Origin: G013214665 sp964649815
GTDB lineage: Bacteria; Pseudomonadota; Alphaproteobacteria; Rhodobacterales; Rhodobacteraceae
Reading direction: 5' to 3'
Assembly (NCBI GenBank): GCA_964649815.1
Contig: CAZYQC010000073.1
Location: 1 to 14,145, forward strand
Length of the DNA stretch: 14,145 bases
In this document: positions 6,633 to 14,101 of the stretch, piece after piece
Position numbering within the stretch: the first letter of the stretch is position 1
Layout: each line of letters begins with the position of its first letter
Translations under genes and position numbers: made by a program
The notes under the pieces: generated by a model
What the model saw: only the letters and a program-made list of their open reading frames with translations
What the model was told of the DNA's origin: nothing
The model's database searches: none

Positions 6633-8327
6633 GTGCGTGACACGACCGAAATACCGATAAGAGACGGCGACGTTGTCCTAGGCGAGGACTGGGTCGGCCC
6701 AGAAAGCGCGACAACCGGCGAGTTGAACGAGCGCCGGGCCCGTCGCGGTCTGTTGTCGCTTCGGCGGTCTCCGATCACACGTAAGATCATTACGTTTAAC
6801 CTGATCGCTCTCAATGTTCTGGCGGCGGGTATATTGTACCTGAACTCCAGCCGCGACAGCCTCGCCGTTCAACGGATGGACGCTCTGATCGCGCAGGCCG
6901 AGCTGGTCTCGGACGTAATCGAAGCACGTCTGCCAGCCGGTGCTCCGGTCAATTTCGCAACGGGTGACGGAGTTGACGTCTCTGACGCAATCGCGGGTTT
7001 GGATCTGCGCGAAGGCCTCGAAGTCCGTGTGTTTGACACGACCGGTGCGCAAGTCGCGCAGGATATCGGCCGCCGGCCAATTGAGAACGCGACTGCCGAA
7101 GATGAGGCGGTGACGTGGCTCACCGATGGTCTATCGTGGGTTTGGTCTGGAATTTCCATGCTTGTTCCGCAAAGTTCGGATCGTGGCCAGACCGAAGAAG
7201 ACCAAATGCAGGCGCTGGTCGACCGCGTCTTGGCCAGTGGAACAGCGTCTCAGACCGGGCGGACCGCAGAGGGCGCGACGCTTTTTCAGGTTGGGTCCCC
7301 GATCGAGCAAAACGCAACAGCCGTCGGCATGGTCGCGTTGATAAGCCCCGCGGGTGAGATCGACAAATTGGTTGCCGCCGAGCGTGAGCGCGTGTTGCAG
7401 ATGTTTGTCGTGGCGACTCTGGTTTCGATTGGTCTTTCGCTGGTCTTGGCCTCAACGATTGCCAACCCGTTGGCCGATTTGGCCGAAGCCGCCGAAATCG
7501 GGCGCGACCGGAATATGCGCAATGTGAACCCTGGTCGGGTGAAAATCCCCGACCTGACGGCGCGCCCAGACGAAGTTGGCCGGCTGTCCGGCGCCCTTCG
7601 CGGGATGATCGCGGCCCTCTACAACCGCATTGATGGCAACGAGCAATTCGCGGCGGACGTTGCGCATGAGATCAAGAACCCACTTGCTTCGCTACGTTCT
7701 GCCGTCGGCACGTTGCGGATGGTCAAGCGTGATGACCAGCGGGAAAAACTGCTGGAGGTGATTGAGCATGACGTGCGCCGGCTCGACCGCTTGGTCAGCG
7801 ATATCTCCAACGCATCCCGTTTGGACAGCGAGCTGGTCAAGGAAGAAGAAGAAGCCTTCGATCTTTTGACGATGATCACCAACCTCGCGCAGTATCTCGG
7901 CGAAGACGCGGGGTCCAAGGGGATCGACTTTATCTCGGACCTGCCGGACAATCCGATTGTTGTCCAAGGCCTCGAGGCCCGTTTGGCACAGGTCTTTGTT
8001 AACCTGATCACCAACGCAATTTCATTTTGTGAAAGCGGCGATGCGATCCGGGTCTGGGTCCGCAAGAGAGAGAACCGTGTGTTGGTCGTTGTCGAAGACA
8101 CTGGCCCCGGCATCCCGGATCAGGCTTTGACGAAAATCTTCAAACGCTTCTATTCCCAGCGTCCCGAAGAGCATTTTGGCAACAACTCCGGCCTAGGCCT
8201 TGCGATTTCCAAGCAAATTGTCGAAGCGCATGGCGGCGTGATCTGGGCAGAGAACATTCGTCCAACGGATGCTGATGCGACGTCTGAGCCGCTGGGCGCT
8301 CGTTTCGTCGTAGGTTTGCCGGTCTGA
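6633..8327 (+). CDS. chvG: ChvG-type sensor histidine kinase
   Basis: This 564-residue inner-membrane kinase is the partner of ChvI. Order: cytoplasmic N-terminus with Arg-rich ERRARRGLLSLRR (33-45); first membrane span about 52-70 (IITFNLIALNVLAAGILYL); periplasmic sensor about 71-256; second span about 257-276; HAMP to about 330; HisKA with phospho-acceptor His345 in DVAHEIKNPL; HATPase with N-box NLITNAISF (457-465), DTGPGIP (489-495) and SGLGLAI (519-525). The N-terminus and size match the ChvG/BvrS family. The start is GTG at 6633 with AGGAG seven bases before it. hprK begins seven bases after the TGA, so translational coupling is likely. No truncation is evident. Confidence 0.93.
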   Translation: MRDTTEIPIRDGDVVLGEDWVGPESATTGELNERRARRGLLSLRRSPITRKIITFNLIALNVLAAGILYLNSSRDSLAVQRMDALIAQAELVSDVIEARLPAGAPVNFATGDGVDVSDAIAGLDLREGLEVRVFDTTGAQVAQDIGRRPIENATAEDEAVTWLTDGLSWVWSGISMLVPQSSDRGQTEEDQMQALVDRVLASGTASQTGRTAEGATLFQVGSPIEQNATAVGMVALISPAGEIDKLVAAERERVLQMFVVATLVSIGLSLVLASTIANPLADLAEAAEIGRDRNMRNVNPGRVKIPDLTARPDEVGRLSGALRGMIAALYNRIDGNEQFAADVAHEIKNPLASLRSAVGTLRMVKRDDQREKLLEVIEHDVRRLDRLVSDISNASRLDSELVKEEEEAFDLLTMITNLAQYLGEDAGSKGIDFISDLPDNPIVVQGLEARLAQVFVNLITNAISFCESGDAIRVWVRKRENRVLVVVEDTGPGIPDQALTKIFKRFYSQRPEEHFGNNSGLGLAISKQIVEAHGGVIWAENIRPTDADATSEPLGARFVVGLPV

Positions 8328-8334
8328 CCTTGGG

Positions 8335-8784
8335 ATGGCTGGGCAAGGGCCTCTGCGCCTGCATGCAACAGCGATCCAAATCAACAACAAAGGCGCATTG
8401 ATCCAAGGCCCCAGTGGCAGCGGGAAGTCTTCGCTGGCTTTGCGCCTCATTGCTTTGGGCGGGACGCTTGTTGGGGACGATCAAGTTGCCCTGGCAACGC
8501 AGGACGGGCGTCTGAGCGCGCAGCCGGTTAAGGCAATGCGTGGCCTTATCGAAGCGCGTGGCGTCGGGCTGTTGTCGGTGCCTTACGTCGAAGAAACCAA
8601 AATCGATCTGATCATCGATTTGACTCAGGAAGAAACCGAACGCCTGCCGCCACTGCGCTATCAGGACATTTTGGGCGTGACTGTACCCTGCCTTTACCAA
8701 TCCACAAATCCATCTTGGCCAGAGGCGATATTCCTCTATCTGATGGGGCAACGCATTGACCCGGACACACACCATGTCGACTGA
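8335..8784 (+). CDS. hprK: Short HPr kinase/phosphorylase
   Basis: This 149-residue protein corresponds to the catalytic C-terminal domain of HprK only; Firmicute enzymes are about 310 residues. Landmarks are the P-loop GPSGSGKSS (25-33), the Asp pair in LVGDDQ (46-50) and the signature IEARGVGLLSV (72-82). The short form is the norm in alphaproteobacteria. It phosphorylates and dephosphorylates HPr on a regulatory serine; the HPr encoded downstream retains Ser46 in the matching place. ATG at 8335 lies seven bases after the chvG stop, with only a weak SD, so translational coupling is likely. The end overlaps rapZ by 11 bases. Linkage to chvG suggests two-component and PTS signalling are co-expressed. 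Confidence 0.93.
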   Translation: MAGQGPLRLHATAIQINNKGALIQGPSGSGKSSLALRLIALGGTLVGDDQVALATQDGRLSAQPVKAMRGLIEARGVGLLSVPYVEETKIDLIIDLTQEETERLPPLRYQDILGVTVPCLYQSTNPSWPEAIFLYLMGQRIDPDTHHVD

Positions 8785-9664
8785 TCAACCGTCTCCACGC
8801 ATCGTTTTCGTGACGGGCCCAGCAGGCGCAGGCCGCCAAACCTGCCTGCGCGCCTTGGAGGATCTTGGGTTCGAAGCGATCGACAACGTCCCGCTGCGTC
8901 TGGTTGGCGCGCTTATGAAAGATCCCGGAAAAGGGCTGGGCACCGCGTTGGGGATCGATCCGCGGAACCGCGAGTTTTCGACGAATACGGTTTTGGATCT
9001 GCTCAATGCGGCGCCAGAGGCGTCCCGAGCCTCTGTTGAGCTTTTGTACTTGGACTGCGCCACGCCGGTGCTGCTCAACCGCTTTTCCGAGACGCGGCGG
9101 CGGCACCCGCTTGCAGGCGACGTCCCGGTCGAGGCCGCGATTGAGGCGGAAAAATCGCTGCTGGCGCCCTTGAGGGCGCGGGCCGGTGTGTTGATTGATA
9201 CGTCGGAGTTGAACGTTCACGATTTGCGCGCATCGATCGACGCTTGGTTTTCTCCTGGCGTGAGCCGGACGATTAACGTTTCTGTGCAAAGCTTCTCGTA
9301 CAAGCGCGGCGTGCCCAGATCTGTCGATATGGTTTTTGACTGCCGTTTCTTGAGCAACCCTTATTGGGTGCCTGACCTACGCGCGATGTCCGGTGTGGAT
9401 CAGGCTGTGCAGGACTATGTGTGTGCGGACGACAAGTTTGCTGATTTTGCGCGGCGGACAGATGATCTGGTTCTGTCCTTGCTGCCCGCATTCGCGGATG
9501 AAGGGAAATCGCACCTCACGGTTGCTTTTGGGTGTACCGGGGGGCAACACCGTTCCGTTACAGTTGCAGAAAGACACGCCGCAGCCCTTGCGGACGCGGG
9601 CTGGCAAGTGTCAATAAAGCACCGCGACTTGGATCGTCGGAAATGGGATGAGGCGGCAGCATGA
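8774..9664 (+). CDS. rapZ: RapZ-family nucleotide-binding protein
   Basis: The 296-residue protein belongs to the RapZ (YvcJ/YhbJ) family. Landmarks are a Walker-A-like GPAGAGRQT at 15-23, in which the usual Lys is Arg; LEDLGFEAIDNVP (28-40); FSYKRGVP (174-181); DCRFLSNPYW (189-198); and the C-terminal phosphate-binding GCTGGQHRSV (253-262). In enterobacteria RapZ guides decay of the sRNA GlmZ controlling glucosamine-6-phosphate synthase; in alphaproteobacteria the role is less clear, though the gene is regularly found with PTS genes. ATG at 8774 overlaps the hprK end by 11 bases; an in-frame TTG at 8756 would add six residues that do not look like family sequence. The last bases overlap the EIIA start (ATGA). 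Family assignment is firm, molecular role here uncertain. Confidence 0.93.
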   Translation: MSTDQPSPRIVFVTGPAGAGRQTCLRALEDLGFEAIDNVPLRLVGALMKDPGKGLGTALGIDPRNREFSTNTVLDLLNAAPEASRASVELLYLDCATPVLLNRFSETRRRHPLAGDVPVEAAIEAEKSLLAPLRARAGVLIDTSELNVHDLRASIDAWFSPGVSRTINVSVQSFSYKRGVPRSVDMVFDCRFLSNPYWVPDLRAMSGVDQAVQDYVCADDKFADFARRTDDLVLSLLPAFADEGKSHLTVAFGCTGGQHRSVTVAERHAAALADAGWQVSIKHRDLDRRKWDEAAA

Positions 9665-10056
9665 TCGGGATCGTGATCGTGGCACATGGCGGTCTTGCGA
9701 CGGAATATATGTCCGCCGTGGAACACGTCATGGGCGCACAGCCCGGCATACGAGCGATTACGATCGAAGCTGACCACGACCGGGATACCAAGCAATCTGA
9801 GATATGTGCCGCAGCTGACGAGGTCGATCGCGGTGACGGTGTCGTCATTGTCACAGATTTGTTCGGTGGATCACCCAGCAATCTCAGCCTGCGGGCCTGC
9901 CAGCCGCATGACCGGCGCATCCTATATGGCGCCAATTTGCCCATGTTGCTGAAACTGGCCAAGTCCCGCCATATGCCTGTTCCAGAAGCTGTCCGCGCCG
10001 CAATGACCGCGGGCAAGAAATACATAGACAGTCACAATGTGACGTCGGACCAATAG
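9661..10056 (+). CDS. Mannose-family PTS EIIA protein
   Basis: This 131-residue soluble EIIA of the mannose (ManX) family has its phospho-accepting His9 in IVIVAHGGLA and the conserved VVIVTDLFGGSPSNLSLRA (about 61-79). It receives phosphate from HPr. No EIIB, EIIC or EIID gene is present in the window, so this looks like the incomplete, regulatory PTS branch of alphaproteobacteria rather than a sugar transporter. The start overlaps the rapZ stop in ATGA, indicating coupling; ptsH follows after 17 bp. The partner that it phosphorylates or binds cannot be read from the sequence. Confidence 0.92.
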   Translation: MIGIVIVAHGGLATEYMSAVEHVMGAQPGIRAITIEADHDRDTKQSEICAAADEVDRGDGVVIVTDLFGGSPSNLSLRACQPHDRRILYGANLPMLLKLAKSRHMPVPEAVRAAMTAGKKYIDSHNVTSDQ

Positions 10057-10073
10057 CCGGATTTCTTTCTATT

Positions 10074-10343
10074 ATGCCGACAAAAACCCTTCAAATCGTC
10101 AATCGAAAAGGCCTGCACGCGCGCGCGTCTGCTAAATTGGTCGAGGTCGTTGAGGCGTTTGACGCCACGTGTGAGGTCAGCAAAGACGGCCTCAGCGCCT
10201 CGGGCGACAGCATTATGGGGCTTTTAATGTTGGCAGCTTCGATGGGAAGTTCTATTGACATTGAAACCTCCGGGCCAGACGCCGAGGCTCTGGCAGACGC
10301 GCTGGAAACACTTGTTGCGGATCGGTTCGGAGAAGATGCGTAA
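10074..10343 (+). CDS. ptsH: Phosphocarrier protein HPr
   Basis: The 89-residue protein is a complete HPr. The active-site His15 lies in RKGLHARASAKLVE (11-24), and the regulatory serine Ser46 in SASGDSIMGLLMLAA. Having both residues beside hprK supports dual control: His phosphorylation by enzyme I (not in this window) and Ser phosphorylation by HprK. The 17-bp gap after EIIA holds no strong SD. This is probably the last gene of the regulatory block; no terminator is visible after its TAA, so read-through into the acyltransferase gene is likely. Confidence 0.95.
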   Translation: MPTKTLQIVNRKGLHARASAKLVEVVEAFDATCEVSKDGLSASGDSIMGLLMLAASMGSSIDIETSGPDAEALADALETLVADRFGEDA

Positions 10344-10381
10344 TATGCTGCGCGCCAGATCGGAATTATGGGGATGATCCG

Positions 10382-11263
10382 TTGGTAGATTCGACACATG
10401 ACTCGATTGGGGCTGAAACACAGCCCGAACCGGTCTCTTTCACCAAATACGACCGGCGGGCGATCAGCTATGCCTCCACCTTTGAAGACCCATACAAGGC
10501 GGCTGTCATTCGTGTAATGGAAGCGCTTACAGGCAAGCTGACCATCCTGCGGCTTGTTCGGAAATTCGAGCAACAGGGCGCACCCACAGGGCAGGCGTTT
10601 TGGCGGGCTTGTCTGGATGTCATGGGGATCGATCTTTTGACACCCGACGAACAGCTGGCCCGCATTCCCAAGACTGGGCCAGTTATTGTTGTAGCGAACC
10701 ATCCGCATGGGATGGTCGATGGCATGATCTTTGCCGATTTGATCGGGCGCGTTCGCAACGATTACCGAATTTTGACCCGGTCGCTGCTGACCGTGATCGA
10801 TGAGGTCGCAGGCAGCTATATGATCCCGGTGCCATTCCCGCATGACAAAGACGCGCAACGCAAAGGCGTTGAGATGCGCGCAAACGCGATGAAGCATTTG
10901 GCAGAGGGTGGCGTTGTCGCGCTTTTCCCGTCAGGCGTCGTCGCCTCGTCAGAGAGCTGGTTTGGTCCTGCGATTGAGGCCGAGTGGAACGTCTTTACCG
11001 CCAAGCTTATCCGCCGGTCTGGTGCGACCGTTGTTCCGATGCGGTTTCCCGGTCAAAACAGCCGCGCCTACCAAATTGCGAACCAGATTTCGCCAATGCT
11101 GCGCCAGGGCCTGTTGCTGCATGAGATCGTGCATGCGCTGAACAAGCCACAATCGCCTGTGGTGGGCCACCCGATCCCGCAGGAAACCGTTGATGGCATG
11201 GCCGACGATCCGCGCGGGTTTATGGCCTGGCTGCGCGATCACACGATGGCGTTGAAAGACTAA
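10382..11263 (+). CDS. PlsC-like lysophospholipid acyltransferase
   Basis: The 293-residue protein carries the acyltransferase signature NHPHGMVDG at 106-114, the NHP-x-G-x-x-DG variant of the NHx4D motif, plus LFPSGVVASS (181-190) and VVPMRFPGQNSR (217-228), which match acyl-acceptor and phosphate-binding blocks of the PlsC/LPLAT superfamily. It probably acylates a lysolipid such as lyso-ornithine lipid or lysophosphatidic acid; the substrate is not readable. No convincing long membrane span is seen, so association would be peripheral. The start is uncertain: TTG at 10382 is the only plausible start after the ptsH stop in this frame, with GGGGA seven bases upstream. It lies 38 bp after ptsH, probably in the same transcript, and ends 9 bp before the convergent hbdA stop with no hairpin terminator between them. 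Confidence 0.85.
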   Translation: MVDSTHDSIGAETQPEPVSFTKYDRRAISYASTFEDPYKAAVIRVMEALTGKLTILRLVRKFEQQGAPTGQAFWRACLDVMGIDLLTPDEQLARIPKTGPVIVVANHPHGMVDGMIFADLIGRVRNDYRILTRSLLTVIDEVAGSYMIPVPFPHDKDAQRKGVEMRANAMKHLAEGGVVALFPSGVVASSESWFGPAIEAEWNVFTAKLIRRSGATVVPMRFPGQNSRAYQIANQISPMLRQGLLLHEIVHALNKPQSPVVGHPIPQETVDGMADDPRGFMAWLRDHTMALKD

Positions 11264-11272
11264 GTTGGGCTG

Positions 11273-12148
11273 TCAGCGGGTGGGGACAGGGACGTCGCCC
11301 CGGTAGTCATAGAACCCACGGTCCGTTTTCCGCCCCAGCCAGCCGGCCTCAACATATTTCGTCAACAGAGGGCAGGGCCGGTACTTGGTGTCTGCCAATC
11401 CGTCATGCAAAACGTTCATGATGGCCAAACATGTGTCCAAGCCAATGAAATCGGCCAGTTCGAGCGGGCCCATCGGGTGATTGGCACCCAGCTTCATGGA
11501 CGAGTCGATCGACTGGACCGAGCCAACGCCTTCGTACAATGTATAAACCGCTTCGTTAATCATCGGCATGAGGATGCGGTTCACGATGAAAGCGGGAAAG
11601 TCTTCGGCACTGGCCGAGGTTTTGCCCAAACGATCGACAACTGTTTTGCAGGTCTCAAAGGTTGCCTGGTCTGTCGCAATGCCGCGGATCAATTCGACAA
11701 GCTGCATCACCGGCACAGGGTTCATAAAGTGGAACCCCATAAAACGTTCTGGTCGGTCCGTCCGGCTGGCCAGGCGCGTGATCGAGATGGACGACGTGTT
11801 CGACGTCAGGATCGTTTCGGATTTGAGGTGAGGGATCAGGTCTTCGAAAATAGCCTGTTTGATCGTTTCCCGTTCGGTCGCGGCCTCGATCACCAGATCG
11901 CTCTGACCCACGTCTGAGAGTTTTTGGGTGGTCGCGATACGGCTCATCGCATTGTCTTTGTCAGCCTCGTCGATTTTGCCCCGACCTACCTGCCGCGACA
12001 GGTTTTTGTCGATCAGGGCCACCGCGCCGGACAGAGCATCGGCGCTGATGTCGTTCAAGATCACATCATAGCCAGCCAAGGCCATTACATGCGCAATACC
12101 ATTGCCCATTTGCCCTGCGCCAACGATCCCAATTGTTTTGACGTCCAT
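11273..12148 (-). CDS. hbdA: 3-hydroxybutyryl-CoA dehydrogenase
   Basis: This 291-residue cytoplasmic enzyme oxidises 3-hydroxyacyl-CoA to 3-ketoacyl-CoA, or the reverse, with NAD(P). Landmarks are the Rossmann motif GIVGAGQMGNGIA (7-19), Asp33 after the second strand, NTSSISIT (117-124), catalytic His140 in GFHFMNPVP with Glu152, Asn190 in FIVNRILMP, and the C-terminal ANHPMGPLELADFIGLD. It is a stand-alone short form, without an enoyl-CoA hydratase domain, typical for butyrate and polyhydroxybutyrate metabolism. ATG at 12148 is chosen because MDVKTIGIVG starts at the Rossmann strand; the frame stays open upstream but adds 47 unrelated residues. etfBA lies upstream on the same strand, separated by an oppositely oriented gene. 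Confidence 0.95.
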   Translation of the reverse strand: MDVKTIGIVGAGQMGNGIAHVMALAGYDVILNDISADALSGAVALIDKNLSRQVGRGKIDEADKDNAMSRIATTQKLSDVGQSDLVIEAATERETIKQAIFEDLIPHLKSETILTSNTSSISITRLASRTDRPERFMGFHFMNPVPVMQLVELIRGIATDQATFETCKTVVDRLGKTSASAEDFPAFIVNRILMPMINEAVYTLYEGVGSVQSIDSSMKLGANHPMGPLELADFIGLDTCLAIMNVLHDGLADTKYRPCPLLTKYVEAGWLGRKTDRGFYDYRGDVPVPTR

Positions 12149-12299
12149 GCTGTCTCTGCCCTCTGTGGCTGCCTGTTTGACCATATGTCCGGCAAGGGGC
12201 GGTGCCAAGCGGTGCGAAGCGAAATCAATTTTATCTTTAACCGATTGGTAGCTCCTCCCTCCGATATTGCGCGCCGGGGAACAGCGCAATGTGGGTCAC
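12149..12299. promoter_or_regulatory. Divergent promoter region of hbdA and the DUF6473 gene
   Basis: This 151-bp gap lies between two divergent starts, so it should hold both promoters. GCGGTGC occurs twice (12199-12205 and 12209-12215). The AT-rich stretch 12222-12242 could open as a promoter. I see no confident -35/-10 pair and no strong SD for either gene. Confidence 0.35.
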
Positions 12300-13118
12300 A
12301 TGAGCATCAATTTGGTCGGTCGAAGCCGATTGGATTACCAACCGTGCCGATACGGCAATTCTAAGGTCCAGTTTCGTGGGCCTGCTCGGCGTTTGGACAA
12401 ACCTTTTGTGGCCTTCATGGGGGGGACCCAAACCTATGGCAAGTTTGTCGAACGGCCTTTCCCGCAACAAGTCGAAAGCCTTTTACGCTTTCCGTGCGTC
12501 AATTTTGGGAGTTTGAACGCAGGGATCGACCTGTTCCTACAGGAACCAACATTGCGGCAAGCGGCGATGGACGCGCGCGTGACCGCGATACAGGTGCTTA
12601 GCCCGCGAAATATGAATAATCGGTTCTATTCCGTGCACCCTTTGCGGAACGACAGGTTTGTAAAACCCTCCCCCTTTCTTAAGGCGCTCTATCCTGACAT
12701 CGACTTTTCTGAGATTGCCTTTACCCGGCACCTGTTGATCAAGTTGCATACCCAAGACCCCAAACGGTTCCGCTCGGTCATCGAAGAGCTGCAAATGGCA
12801 TGGTCGGCGCGGATGCGGTTCTTCCTGTCACAGATATCGGGGCCGGTCGTGCTCTACTGGTTTTCCAAACGTTCGCCCCAATCGAACGAGGCGTTTGGCG
12901 ACGATCCCTGGTTTGTCACCAGCGGTATGATCGAGGAGCTACGGCCGTTGATCACTGATTTCGTCAAAATCGTCCCATCACGAGAGGCGCAGGCGGCAGG
13001 TCTTCAAGGTATGGTGCATGCGGACACGGAACGGGCGATTGCGCGCATGATGCTGGGGCCAACCGCGCATGAAGAGGCGGCAGAAAGCTTGACCGCAGCG
13101 ATTGAGCCATTGTTGTAA
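12300..13118 (+). CDS. DUF6473-like protein with SGNH-hydrolase-type N-terminus
   Basis: The 272-residue protein resembles the rhodobacterial DUF6473 group. FVAFMGGTQTYGKFVERPFP (36-55) recalls the nucleophile loop of SGNH/GDSL proteins, with Thr at the Ser position (GGTQT), and VNFGSLNAGIDLFL (67-80) resembles their Gly block. A later strand, GPVVLYWFSKRSP (181-193), and the C-terminal ADTERAIARMML fit the same fold. The missing Ser and lack of a clear C-terminal Asp-x-x-His triad argue against assuming hydrolase activity. No signal peptide is seen. ATG at 12300 is preferred; in-frame GTG at 12291 and TTG at 12267 are alternatives, and none has a strong SD. It sits alone on the plus strand between hbdA and etfA and ends at a bidirectional terminator. 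A 7-G run occurs at 12419-12425. Biological role unknown. Confidence 0.75.
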   Translation: MSINLVGRSRLDYQPCRYGNSKVQFRGPARRLDKPFVAFMGGTQTYGKFVERPFPQQVESLLRFPCVNFGSLNAGIDLFLQEPTLRQAAMDARVTAIQVLSPRNMNNRFYSVHPLRNDRFVKPSPFLKALYPDIDFSEIAFTRHLLIKLHTQDPKRFRSVIEELQMAWSARMRFFLSQISGPVVLYWFSKRSPQSNEAFGDDPWFVTSGMIEELRPLITDFVKIVPSREAQAAGLQGMVHADTERAIARMMLGPTAHEEAAESLTAAIEPLL

Positions 13119-13122
13119 TGAA

Positions 13123-13153
13123 AAAGGCCCGCGCAACAATGGCGCAGGCCTTT
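13123..13153. terminator. Bidirectional rho-independent terminator
   Basis: AAAGGCC (13123-13129) pairs with GGCCTTT (13147-13153), and GCGC (13131-13134) with GCGC (13142-13145) across one C/A mismatch; the loop is 7 nt. A-rich bases precede the stem (five A at 13121-13125), giving a T run on the minus strand; the plus-strand T run is short (TTT). It sits between the convergent DUF6473 gene and etfA and can serve both. Confidence 0.75.
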
Positions 13154-13174
13154 CCAAATTCATTGGTGTCTGGC

Positions 13175-14101
13175 TCAGACTTTTTCGATCAGCTCGGGAA
13201 CGGCGTCGAAAAGGTCTGCGACTAGGCCAAAGTCCGCAACCTGGAAAATCGGCGCTTCTTCGTCTTTGTTAATTGCCACGATGACCTTGCTGTCCTTCAT
13301 GCCAGCAAGGTGCTGGATCGCGCCAGAAATACCAACGGCAACATAGAGATCAGGCGCAACAACTTTGCCCGTCTGACCAACCTGCCAATCGTTTGGCGCA
13401 TAGCCCGAGTCGACCGCGGCACGGGATGCACCAACGGCAGCGCCCAGCTTGTCCGCCAAGGATTCGATCAGTTTAAAGTCTTCTTCAGACCCAACGCCGC
13501 GGCCACCAGATACAACAACACCAGCGGAGGTCAGCTCTGGGCGGTCGCTTGCTGCAACTTTGTCCTCAACCCAAGAGGAAAGGCCGCTTGCGTCAGGCGC
13601 ACCAACGGTTTCCACAGGCGCCGAGTTGCCGGTACCGGCTGCGTCAAATGTAGAGGTGCGGAAGGTGATGACCTTTTTCGCATCCGTAGACTTGACGGTC
13701 TGGATCGCGTTGCCCGCATAGATTGGGCGTTCGAACGTTTCTGCGTCTACAACTGCTGTTGCGTCGGACACGACCATAACGTCCAGCATGGCGGCAACGC
13801 GTGGCATGACGTTTTTCGCGTCCGTCGTCGCCGGCGCAACGATGTGGTCGTACGCGCCTGCCAGACCAACGATCAGGTCTGCTGTGCCTTCGGCCAGACG
13901 GTGGCCCAATGCGTCGCCTTCTGCGACCATGACCTTTGCGACGCCGTCGATTGTTGCGGCTGCTTCGCCCGCTTTTGCGGCGGAACCGCCTGCACAAAGA
14001 ACGTGCACATCACCCAGCGCCGACGCTGCGGTCACAGCCTTGGCTGTGGCGTCCATCGCCAGTTCGCCGTCGTTCACTTCGCCCAAAAGAAGTACTGCCA
14101 T
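13175..14101 (-). CDS. etfA: Electron transfer flavoprotein alpha subunit
   Basis: The 308-residue protein is a full-length EtfA. The C-terminal FAD domain shows VVVSGGRGVGSEEDF (195-209), GASRAAVDSGY (224-234), WQVGQTGK (239-246), AVGISGAIQHLAG (255-267) and INKDEEAPIFQVADFG (277-292). With EtfB it accepts electrons from acyl-CoA dehydrogenases and hands them to ETF-ubiquinone oxidoreductase. This makes it the likely acceptor for Mcd encoded at the other end of the window. The start ATG at 14101 shares one base with the etfB stop (TGATG), so the two are translationally coupled. Transcription ends at the hairpin at 13123-13153. Confidence 0.97.
   Translation of the reverse strand: MAVLLLGEVNDGELAMDATAKAVTAASALGDVHVLCAGGSAAKAGEAAATIDGVAKVMVAEGDALGHRLAEGTADLIVGLAGAYDHIVAPATTDAKNVMPRVAAMLDVMVVSDATAVVDAETFERPIYAGNAIQTVKSTDAKKVITFRTSTFDAAGTGNSAPVETVGAPDASGLSSWVEDKVAASDRPELTSAGVVVSGGRGVGSEEDFKLIESLADKLGAAVGASRAAVDSGYAPNDWQVGQTGKVVAPDLYVAVGISGAIQHLAGMKDSKVIVAINKDEEAPIFQVADFGLVADLFDAVPELIEKV

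Noticed and set aside
5947..6714. 255-codon open frame on the minus strand
   Set aside because: It is antisense to chvI and the start of chvG and only reflects their high-GC codon pattern.
8612..9289. 225-codon open frame on the minus strand
   Set aside because: Antisense to hprK and rapZ, both firmly identified; the product is Arg/Gln-rich noise.
10091..10897. 268-codon open frame on the minus strand
   Set aside because: Antisense to ptsH and the acyltransferase gene; no recognisable domain.
12149..12289. 47-residue N-terminal extension of 3-hydroxybutyryl-CoA dehydrogenase
   Set aside because: The Rossmann strand begins directly after the ATG at 12148; the extension has no family similarity and would erase the divergent promoter region.
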